From: Sphingobium sp. MI1205
Lineage (GTDB): Bacteria; Pseudomonadota; Alphaproteobacteria; Sphingomonadales; Sphingomonadaceae
Reading direction: 5' to 3'
NCBI RefSeq assembly: GCF_001563285.1
Contig: NZ_CP005188.1
Location: 1,183,501 to 1,247,500 of the forward strand
DNA: 64,000 nt
Positions 57,530 to 64,000 of this stretch are shown here, piece after piece. The notes beneath the pieces are model-generated. The model was not told where the DNA came from. It saw only the letters and a program-made list of their open reading frames with translations, and ran no database searches. Within the stretch, counting starts at the first letter, position 1; each line of letters opens with the position of its first letter. Made by a program: the position numbers and the translations under genes.

Positions 57530-58198
57530 TCAGAGGCCGACCACGGCCGGCAATGCGCCGATGTGGGGGATTTCGACGTCGCGGTAGAAGGCGTTCGACG
57601 GCTCATGCCCACGACCCACGAATACGCGGCAACCGAAATGCAGGTCGGTGGCGGTATTCTGATCGTAGCGGAAGCTGGAGGACACGTGCATCATCTCTTC
57701 AGGCTTCGCGCCCAGCTGGTCGAACATATATTCGAACGCCTGCATGCGGGGCTTGTAGGCCTGCGCCATCTGCGCCGTATAAACGGCGTGGAAGGGGGCA
57801 CCCAGCATGCCGACATTGTGATGGATCTGATCGTTCATCGCGTTCGACAGGATGACCAGCGGAATCTTGTCCCCGATCTTGGAAAGGCCGCCGGGTACAT
57901 CGTCATGTGGTCCCCATGTCGGCACCGCATGGTAGACCGCGTCGGCGTCTGCCTCGCAATATTCCACATTCCACAGCTTGCAGGTGCGGCGCAGCGAATT
58001 GCGGATGATTTCCTGATAGGGTTCCCATGGACCCATTACCTGATCGAAGCGATAGGCGCTCCAGTCCTTGCAGAAGGCGGGCAGCTTTTCCGCCGCGACG
58101 CGATCGGCCATGAAGGCGGTCGCCATTTCCGTCATGCGAAAACGCGTCAACGTACCGTAACAATCGAAGCTGATATATTTGGGCCGGAAGTTGGGCAT
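57530..58198 (-). CDS. HAD-superfamily hydrolase, type II haloacid dehalogenase-like
   Basis: This 222-residue protein is of the haloacid dehalogenase fold. The nucleophile motif is ISFDCYGTLTRF (first Asp). The second motif VILSNAMNDQIHHN holds Ser/Asn, and the lysine and acidic motifs are in AQAYKPRMQAFEYM and VSSSFRYDQNTATDLHFGC. It resembles L-2-haloacid dehalogenases, but the family also includes phosphatases. ATG 58198 has AGGGGG upstream. The 58199-58427 gap above it holds a minor CCGTC/GACGG hairpin and no gene; it probably carries the promoter of the nine-gene chain. Confidence 0.85.
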   Translation of the reverse strand: MPNFRPKYISFDCYGTLTRFRMTEMATAFMADRVAAEKLPAFCKDWSAYRFDQVMGPWEPYQEIIRNSLRRTCKLWNVEYCEADADAVYHAVPTWGPHDDVPGGLSKIGDKIPLVILSNAMNDQIHHNVGMLGAPFHAVYTAQMAQAYKPRMQAFEYMFDQLGAKPEEMMHVSSSFRYDQNTATDLHFGCRVFVGRGHEPSNAFYRDVEIPHIGALPAVVGL

Positions 58199-58427
58199 CG
58201 GTATCCCCCTGTTGGTCGGATGGCCATCAGGCCGTTTCGATGAAGCCATTACGGCATGGGCTGACCAGAACATGTCCCCGATTGGTTCGCCGCGCGACGC
58301 AGATCAGAAGTTTTTATAGCAGTCTTTCGGCATAGTTTGCCGTCCTTTGACGGAAGCGCCGCCGGGGTAGCGATCAAGGCCGCCAGAATGCTGATGGGGT
58401 CAGCGTGCGGCAGATAATATTGACGGC

Positions 58428-59354
58428 TCAATAGCCCCGCTCGCGGCTGACTTCGCCTTCCATCGGCTGGCCTGACTCATGCCTGCGGATATTGGCGATA
58501 AGCGCGCGAGCGGCAGTATCCGCGCGGGTCATGCTGGCGATGTGGGGCGTCAGCATGATGCGCGGATGATCCCAGAAGGGATGATCCTGCGGCAATGGTT
58601 CGGGATCTGTGACGTCCAGTATCGCGGCCGAAAGATGCCTTTCGTCAAGCAGGGACAGCAGATCCTGCTCCACCAGATGACCGCCACGCCCGACATTGAT
58701 AAGCGCCGCGTCGCGAGGCAGCTGGGACAGCGCGTCCCGGCACAAAATGCCGCGTGTCTCATTTGTAAGGGGCAGGAGGCAGATGAGGATGTCGCATTTT
58801 TCCAGGAAGGCGGCCATTTCCGCTTCGCCTGCGTAACCGTTCACGCCCTCCACCTGACGGGGCGTCCGGCTCCACGCCGATAATGGAAAGCCGAACGGGC
58901 GAAGCGCGGTCAACACGGCCTGCCCCAACTGTCCGAGGCCCATTACGCCCACGCGGCGCTCGGCGGCCGGGACCAGGTTGATCTGCATCCAGCGATGTTC
59001 GCGTTGCGCGAGGGCATAGTCGATGAAGTTGCGATGCGTCGCCAGCACCGCTCCGCAGACATATTCAACCATGCCCTCGACAATGCCGGGTTCGATCATG
59101 CGGACCAGCCGTACGCGGGACGGCAGCTTGCTCATGTCGAATTGATCGACGCCCGCACCGACCGAAAACAGGACTTCCAGACCCGATAGACTGGCCAGCA
59201 GTTCAACCGATGGATCCCACGCGGCCAGATAACGGACCTTGGCGGGATCAGCCATTTCCTCCAGCGTCACGAATGTGGTGCCGGGCGCTTCCGCCGCGAA
59301 AATTTCGCGCCAGATATCTCTCCGCTCCGGGCTGGAGGTATAAAGCAGGGTCAT
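58428..59354 (-). CDS. GhrA-like 2-hydroxyacid dehydrogenase (glyoxylate/hydroxypyruvate reductase)
   Basis: This 308-residue enzyme is of the D-2-hydroxyacid dehydrogenase superfamily, most like GhrA, which reduces glyoxylate and hydroxypyruvate. The nucleotide loop is VGVMGLGQLGQAVLTAL. Catalytic residues are Arg in NVGRGGHLVE, Glu in DPEPLPQDHPFW and His in TPHIAS. Glyoxylate would be released by oxidation of N-carboxymethyl compounds, so this fits the adjoining oxidases; that link is inference. ATG 59354 overlaps the PepSY gene stop by 4 bases. Confidence 0.88.
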   Translation of the reverse strand: MTLLYTSSPERRDIWREIFAAEAPGTTFVTLEEMADPAKVRYLAAWDPSVELLASLSGLEVLFSVGAGVDQFDMSKLPSRVRLVRMIEPGIVEGMVEYVCGAVLATHRNFIDYALAQREHRWMQINLVPAAERRVGVMGLGQLGQAVLTALRPFGFPLSAWSRTPRQVEGVNGYAGEAEMAAFLEKCDILICLLPLTNETRGILCRDALSQLPRDAALINVGRGGHLVEQDLLSLLDERHLSAAILDVTDPEPLPQDHPFWDHPRIMLTPHIASMTRADTAARALIANIRRHESGQPMEGEVSRERGY

Positions 59355-60400
59355 GCGGTTTGCCTGTTGTTGATGGACCGGCGGCGCAGGCTCCTTGCCT
59401 GCCACCACATAATCGGCCCGGTGAAGGAAAGGGCGAGAAGCGCCAGGGCGGCGATCATTACCACGATCGGCCCGGTCGCGCCGAAACGGTTACCGGTATG
59501 AAGCGGCAACACCGTCATCCAGAGCGCGCGGTTATTTTCGGCGCGCGTCGCGTCGATGATGCGGGGAGCGTCGATCGCGACAACAGCGCGATGGACGGCA
59601 CGGGGATTGCGCTCCGGCGCGTGGAAATTGACGGTCAGGCGATCGGCGCCGATGCGGATGTCACGCAGCGGGCTTTGCGGGAACGCAGTCTGCGCCAGCG
59701 CCAGGCCGCGATCGATCGCGGCGGGGCTTGCGGTCGTGCGGTGCAAGGTCGGACTTGTGGTCTCGATCAACTCGGGAACGATAAGTAGCAGTCCGGTCAC
59801 GGCCATGAAGCCCAGCAGCGCCGACATGACAACGCCCAAGGTGCGATGCGCCTGCCGCAGTATCAGCCGTGCCGCCATGTCCGAGCGGATCGACAGATGC
59901 CTGGAAACCGGCCCCCGCCGGGGCCACCAATAGATGAGACCAGTCACCGCCATGGTCAGCAGCGCCAGCGCGTTGAGCAGGATGATCGTCATCCCCGCTT
60001 TGCCCGCCATCAGCCGATAGTGGAGTTGCAGCGCGGCTTCGACCGGGAAGCGCCATAGGGGTCCGGTGCGCAGCAGCTTGCCGTCCGCAGGGTCGATGGA
60101 TGCGAAGCGCACAGCCCCGGAATCGTTGTCCAGTTCGGCCAACCACACCCCTTGATCGGCGTCAGGTGCGAACAGACGTACGACATGGAAGCTGGGCAAT
60201 GCGCCTTCTGCCCGAACCACTACAGACCCCGCGGAGATGGCGGCGGACCTGCCATGGCCGACCATGCCCGCAGGGTCGATCCAGCGGGCTGCGGGGCCGC
60301 GATAGAGCAGCAATGCCCCGGTCAGGGCCTGAACCAGCAGCAGCGCAGCCATGGCAAGGCCAACATATTTGTGGATGCGAAACAGGTGCGCCCGGTTCAT
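59351..60400 (-). CDS. PepSY-domain membrane protein (siderophore/iron reductase-like)
   Basis: This 349-residue inner-membrane protein has four helices: FRIHKYVGLAMAALLLVQAL, a span near residue 160, one near 205 and a C-terminal one. The N-terminal His-containing helix, HYRLMAGKAGMTIILLNALA and RQAHRTLGVVMSALLGFMAV carry conserved histidines thought to bind heme in ferric-siderophore reductases. These proteins accompany TonB receptors, as here. ATG 60400 is used, the second of two tandem ATGs, because GAGGG spaces better. Confidence 0.88.
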   Translation of the reverse strand: MNRAHLFRIHKYVGLAMAALLLVQALTGALLLYRGPAARWIDPAGMVGHGRSAAISAGSVVVRAEGALPSFHVVRLFAPDADQGVWLAELDNDSGAVRFASIDPADGKLLRTGPLWRFPVEAALQLHYRLMAGKAGMTIILLNALALLTMAVTGLIYWWPRRGPVSRHLSIRSDMAARLILRQAHRTLGVVMSALLGFMAVTGLLLIVPELIETTSPTLHRTTASPAAIDRGLALAQTAFPQSPLRDIRIGADRLTVNFHAPERNPRAVHRAVVAIDAPRIIDATRAENNRALWMTVLPLHTGNRFGATGPIVVMIAALALLALSFTGPIMWWQARSLRRRSINNRQTA

Positions 60401-60420
60401 CATGTCCCTCGACAAAAATG

Positions 60421-60469
60421 CAAAAAACCGCCGGTGACCTTCAGGCTTGGAGGGGCTGGTCACCGGCGG
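60421..60469 (-). terminator. Strong terminator downstream of the TonB receptor gene
   Basis: On the minus strand a perfect 12-bp stem (CCGCCGGTGACC/GGTCACCGGCGG) is followed by TTTTTTG. It lies between the receptor stop and the PepSY gene start. A second small hairpin, CGGAACT/AGTTCCG, is at 60474-60490. It should give far more receptor than PepSY mRNA. Confidence 0.9.
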
Positions 60470-60503
60470 CCATCGGAACTGCAAGTTCCGAATTTCTAGG
60501 GCA

Positions 60504-62633
60504 TTAGAAGTCGAACGTCGCCCGGACGGTGAACTGCCGCGGCATGCCCGGCTGGATCCACAGCGCCGAATAGGAGCTGGCGTAATATTTCTTGTTGAAA
60601 AGGTTGTTCACATCCGCCGACAGCTTGATCTGCTCGGTGATGTTGAACGATCCCAACACCTTGGCGATCGTGTAGCTCGGCAGATAGAAATCCGCCGCCG
60701 TTTGGCCAAGGCGCTTGCTGAGATGCGTGACACCCGCGCCCAGCATTGCCTCATGATCGCCGATCGAGAAATTCTTGAACAGCAGGATGTTGGCCTGATG
60801 CTTGGGAATATTGATCAGCGGATCATTTTTGAGCACTCCGGCCAAGGGATAATCGTCCGCCCAGCCTGCATCGGTATAGGCATAGGTTGCGAACAGTTCG
60901 AACCCGGCGGGCAGCTTGGCGTTGACGTCGAACTCCACGCCCTGGCTCTTGGCCTCACCAACCGCCACTGACAGGCCGGTCAGCAGGTCGGCGGTCAGGA
61001 CATTGCTCTTCTTCATCTTGTATAGCGAGAGCGTGCTGGTGATCCGGCCATCGGGCGTCACGAACTTTGCACCGATTTCATAGCTTTCGCTGATTTCCGG
61101 GGCGAAGGGATTGTTGTTCACATCGACGCCGCTGTTCGGCCGGAAACCTTTGCCATAGCTGGCGTAGAAGGACAGGCTTCGTGTCGGTTCGAACACAAGT
61201 CCCGCCATCGGGCTGAACTTGGTGTAGGACGCAGGGTTGGTGGCCCCCAGTCGGTTGTCGATATTCTGGCTGAAATCATCGTAGCGACCGCCGAACCGCA
61301 CCTTGAGCTGTTCGCTGATCTCGATCTGGTCCTGGGCATAGATGCCCCAGGCCTTCTGGACTTCGGTCGAATCCTGGATCGTCGCGTTCGGTATTGGCGC
61401 GATGATGTTATAATCGGGGTTGAAGATGTCGATCGAATAGGACTGATCCGCAGCGCTGGGGCGATAGCGGGTCTGGAACGTGTCGATCTTGAAGCGATCC
61501 CAGTCTCCGCCGATGCGGATGTTGTGGACGATGGATCCGGTTTCCAGCTTGCCGCTGATTTCGCCACGGAACACCATGTGGGTCGTGCTGTAGTCGCGGT
61601 AACGGCGCTGGCGCGACAGGGTGCGTCCGTCATTGTCGATCAATTGACGGCCCAGCGCCAGTTCCGGATCGCTTGAATAGCCTTCAAACGTGGTGTCCTT
61701 ATATCCAGCACCAAGCATCAGCGTCCAATCGTCGCTGAAGTCGTGCTGATATTGCGCTTGATGGCCCAGCACGCCGATCTTGATAGGACCGTCATTGGGG
61801 TTGCCCAGGAAGCGCGAATTGGGGATGGCGCCCAGATTATAGCTGGTCGTGCCGTCGAGGCCGACCGTCGGGATCGCCACTACGCCGCGATCGAACGGGA
61901 CTTCCTGCTTCACATATTCCAGTTCGTAGGTGAAGATGTCCCTGTCCGACAGTTTCGCCAGAAAAGACGGCGTCAGGGTATATTTCTGTGTTTCCACCGT
62001 GTGGCGGAAGCTGTCGGCCTGTTCGGAAGATCCATTGATGCGCAGGGCGATGCTGTCGTTGAGCGGCAGGTTATAGTCGCCTTCGATACGGTAGGTTTCC
62101 CAACTGCCGGCAGATACGGAAAAGCTGCCGCCTTCCTTGAAGGTCGGCTTTTTGGTCACGATGTTGATCGTGCCGCCTGGCTCGCCGCGGCCGAAAAGGG
62201 CGCCGTTCGGCCCCTTGAGCACTTCGATGCGTTCGACGTTCGATGCGTCGCGCGGGCCGCCATAGCCACGGCCGCCATTGAAGCCGTTGACCAGGAAGCC
62301 GCTTGGGAAATTTTCGTCGCCCGCAAAGCCGCGGATCGCGAAGCTGTCCCAAAGCCCGCCGAAATTATTCTGCTTCGATACGCCGCTTGCGAGTTCCAGG
62401 GCGGTGTCGAGGCGCGTGATGTTGAGGTCGTCGAGCAGCTGGCCTTCCAGGAACTGGACCGCCTGCGGGATTTCCTTGACCGGCGTGTCGCCGAAATATT
62501 GGCGTTTCAGGCCCGTGACGACAATGTCCGGATTGTCCGCTGATGCTGGCGCTTGGGCAAAGGCCCCCGGCGCAAATGCGATGGTGGCCGCACTGGCGAC
62601 GAGCACCAGTCGAATTGCAGTATGTGTGCGCAT
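60504..62633 (-). CDS. TonB-dependent siderophore-type outer membrane receptor
   Basis: This 709-residue receptor has a signal peptide (TAIRLVLVASAATIAFAPGA followed by FAQAP) and a TonB-box-like NPDIVVTG. The plug domain includes IPQAVQFLEGQLLDDL, FAIRGFAGDENFPSGFLVNG and GPNGALFGRGEPGGTINIVT; a 22-strand barrel ends in RQFTVRATFDF with a terminal Phe. The pattern matches ferric-siderophore receptors of the FpvA/FhuA group but without the N-terminal signalling domain. ATG 62633 has AGGGG upstream. A terminator separates it from the PepSY gene. Confidence 0.94.
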   Translation of the reverse strand: MRTHTAIRLVLVASAATIAFAPGAFAQAPASADNPDIVVTGLKRQYFGDTPVKEIPQAVQFLEGQLLDDLNITRLDTALELASGVSKQNNFGGLWDSFAIRGFAGDENFPSGFLVNGFNGGRGYGGPRDASNVERIEVLKGPNGALFGRGEPGGTINIVTKKPTFKEGGSFSVSAGSWETYRIEGDYNLPLNDSIALRINGSSEQADSFRHTVETQKYTLTPSFLAKLSDRDIFTYELEYVKQEVPFDRGVVAIPTVGLDGTTSYNLGAIPNSRFLGNPNDGPIKIGVLGHQAQYQHDFSDDWTLMLGAGYKDTTFEGYSSDPELALGRQLIDNDGRTLSRQRRYRDYSTTHMVFRGEISGKLETGSIVHNIRIGGDWDRFKIDTFQTRYRPSAADQSYSIDIFNPDYNIIAPIPNATIQDSTEVQKAWGIYAQDQIEISEQLKVRFGGRYDDFSQNIDNRLGATNPASYTKFSPMAGLVFEPTRSLSFYASYGKGFRPNSGVDVNNNPFAPEISESYEIGAKFVTPDGRITSTLSLYKMKKSNVLTADLLTGLSVAVGEAKSQGVEFDVNAKLPAGFELFATYAYTDAGWADDYPLAGVLKNDPLINIPKHQANILLFKNFSIGDHEAMLGAGVTHLSKRLGQTAADFYLPSYTIAKVLGSFNITEQIKLSADVNNLFNKKYYASSYSALWIQPGMPRQFTVRATFDF

Positions 62634-62922
62634 GATGCTTACCCCTATGTTTATCGCTGTTCCCAATTGTCCTGCGAAACGGGGTGAGCCGGCCGATATT
62701 TTATTTTCTCTCCATGGGACATCATTTGTGTCCTTCTTATCGGGGGCCGGTCCACTGGGTGATTTGCCACCTCTGTCTCAATGGGAGGCTAGGCGCGCAT
62801 TGCAGAAATATTACGTCAAACTTCGGGGCGCGCGCGGCGCATAATATTGAATTTCAGGGTGCCGGACAGGTGAAAATGCCGCCCTGCTTTTATCATTTCG
62901 AACCGGCAATAACCCAAGAGAA

Positions 62923-62950
62923 AGGCCGCCTTCCGGGGGGAGGGCGGCCT
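62923..62950 (-). terminator. Terminator-like hairpin after the DUF1624 gene
   Basis: AGGCCGCC pairs with GGCGGCCT around a short G-rich loop and is followed on the minus strand by TTCTCTTG. It sits 21 bases past the acyltransferase stop. The remaining 62634-62922 stretch, upstream of the TonB receptor, shows no gene; I found no clear Fur box there. Confidence 0.7.
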
Positions 62951-62970
62951 GAGTTTGCAGGAACCTTATA

Positions 62971-64000
62971 TTAGAGGTACTTAAGCCACCAAATATCCTT
63001 CCGCCGCTGTTTCAGTTGCGCAAACCAGCGGGTCGGGAAATAAAGGACCGGGATCAGGATGAAGACCCAGATCCAGACCCAGCGCAATTGATCGACGCCG
63101 AACACCGCGCCTTTTGTGGGGCCGTAAAGCAGCATCGCGATGTTGTAGAGCAGCTTGAGCGTATAAAGGTGGAGGACGTAGTAAAACATCGGCGCGCCAC
63201 CCAGCATTGCGAGTGCGGGCATAGCCTTGCTGCTCTCATATTTTTCGCACGCTGCAAGCAGCAGGCATCCGGTGCCGACCGTCACCATCAGGAACAGCAG
63301 CGATGGCGGGTATTTCGTCAGCGCCAGAAAGCTCATGAGGGTGCGCAGCGGAGTTTCTGCGATGAACCAGGGCTTGTCGCCGTAGAAATTCAACGTGCGG
63401 ATGACGAGGAAGCCGACGAGGAGGCCAAGGCCCAGCATGGCCAGCCGCTTGATGCGCGGCTTGGGATCGGTGCCTCGCGCGAACCAAGGGCCGCAGGCAT
63501 AGCCCAGCAGAATGACGCCGATCCACGGCAGGACCGGATAAGTCGTCTTGAACATGATACCCGCCAACTCGAACTTGTCGCGCTGGTGCAGCATCGCCCA
63601 GGGGATAAAAAAGGGCGAATCCGGCGTCAGGCGGATAGGGTCAAGCAGGTTATGCAGGCAGACTATCGCAAGGCCGAGCGCGAACTGCGCGGGGCGGGGC
63701 AGGTGCAGCAGGGCGGCAAGCGCGATCATGCTGATGCCGATGGTATAAATTACCTGCAGCCAGATGGTTGGAGGCGGAAAACTGTTGGCCTGGGTGGGCC
63801 AAGCATAACAGACGATGGTAAATTCCAGGAAGATCAGGAACAGGCCCCGCTTCAACAGGAATTCGGATACCTCGCCCTTGCTGTGTGATTGGCCGTAGAG
63901 CCAGGCGGACAGGCCGGTGAGCGCCACAAAGGTAGGTGCGCAGAAGGTCGATAGCAGGCGGGTGAAGAACAGGCCCGGATCGGTCGTGACTGCATTGACC
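62971..64000 (-). CDS. DUF1624/HGSNAT-like membrane acyltransferase (truncated by window edge)
   Basis: This is at least 343 residues of a polytopic membrane protein, open to the window edge, where VNAVTTDPGLFFTRLLSTFC precedes the rest. That segment and ALTGLSAWLYGQSHSKGEVS plus GIMFKTTYPVLPWIGVILLG match the heparan-alpha-glucosaminide N-acetyltransferase-like (DUF1624) family. It moves acyl groups across the membrane or acts on glycans; the substrate in bacteria is not established. The N-terminus lies beyond the window. Confidence 0.85.
   Translation of the reverse strand, partial: VNAVTTDPGLFFTRLLSTFCAPTFVALTGLSAWLYGQSHSKGEVSEFLLKRGLFLIFLEFTIVCYAWPTQANSFPPPTIWLQVIYTIGISMIALAALLHLPRPAQFALGLAIVCLHNLLDPIRLTPDSPFFIPWAMLHQRDKFELAGIMFKTTYPVLPWIGVILLGYACGPWFARGTDPKPRIKRLAMLGLGLLVGFLVIRTLNFYGDKPWFIAETPLRTLMSFLALTKYPPSLLFLMVTVGTGCLLLAACEKYESSKAMPALAMLGGAPMFYYVLHLYTLKLLYNIAMLLYGPTKGAVFGVDQLRWVWIWVFILIPVLYFPTRWFAQLKQRRKDIWWLKYL

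Noticed and set aside
62634..62970. Cobalamin riboswitch or Fur box upstream of the TonB receptor
   Set aside because: No B12-box core and no clear Fur-type inverted repeat found.

Overview
This is a GC-rich, gene-dense alphaproteobacterial chromosome segment, most likely from a sphingomonad (Sphingobium/Sphingomonas type). The clues are a nepR-phyR-ecfG general stress locus with a PhyP-like partner, an RpfF-like crotonase, PEP-CTERM-type PrsK/PrsR genes, and dispersed intergenic palindromes of the GTCATCCCGGC...GCCGGGATGAC kind. I saw no tRNA, rRNA, CRISPR, prophage or insertion sequence.

Region by region. (1) 1-5.6 kb: infB (3' part), rbfA, truB, rpsO and pnp, the classic translation/RNA-decay cluster. 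(2) 5.7-15 kb: an HRxxN-type histidine kinase, bamD, recN, ligA, a YghU-like glutathione protein and groES-groEL with a CIRCE operator. (3) 15-20 kb: a GGDEF-EAL protein converging on an RpfF-like fatty-acid signal synthase, then tgt. (4) 19.7-24.1 kb: the general stress response hub: phyP-like, nepR, phyR, a 46-codon membrane-protein gene directly behind a canonical EcfG promoter, and ecfG. (5) 24.2-29.1 kb: an exopolysaccharide sugar transferase with the PrsK/PrsR two-component pair. (6) 29.1-33.4 kb: a GntR regulator, nitroreductase, peptide transporter, SH3 protein and hydroxyacid dehydrogenase. (7) 33.4-39.9 kb: a copper island. copCD face away from a CnrYXH-like anti-sigma/sensor/sigma module that leads into copA, copB and a frameshifted second copB.

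(8) 39.9-62.6 kb: a large catabolic and uptake region for a nitrogenous organic compound. One arm (minus strand) is GNAT, succinate-semialdehyde dehydrogenase, a tartrate/malate-type dehydrogenase, a class III aminotransferase, an Lrp/AsnC regulator and an M20 amidohydrolase. An aldehyde dehydrogenase is divergent from it. The second arm is a tightly overlapping nine-gene chain: PuuB-like oxidase, periplasmic binding protein, two permeases and a fused double ATPase of the peptide/opine ABC class, a three-subunit HcnABC/opine-oxidase-type flavoenzyme, all headed by a HAD-family enzyme. Upstream lie a GhrA-like reductase, a PepSY membrane protein and a TonB receptor. Together they suggest outer-membrane capture, ABC import, flavin-dependent oxidation of a C-N bond, transamination and aldehyde oxidation to central metabolism. 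The substrate cannot be read from sequence; polyamines, opines and aminopolycarboxylates are candidates. (9) The right edge holds a truncated DUF1624-type acyltransferase.

The most noteworthy points are the PrsR regulator that has lost its sigma54-contact loop, the degenerate ATPase domain of the PhyP-like protein, the EcfG-promoter microprotein, the CnrX-type metal site wired to copper genes, the RpfF/c-di-GMP pairing, the nine-gene oxidase/ABC chain, and a 148-bp nested palindrome with perfect 21-bp ends that supplies the stop codons of two convergent genes.
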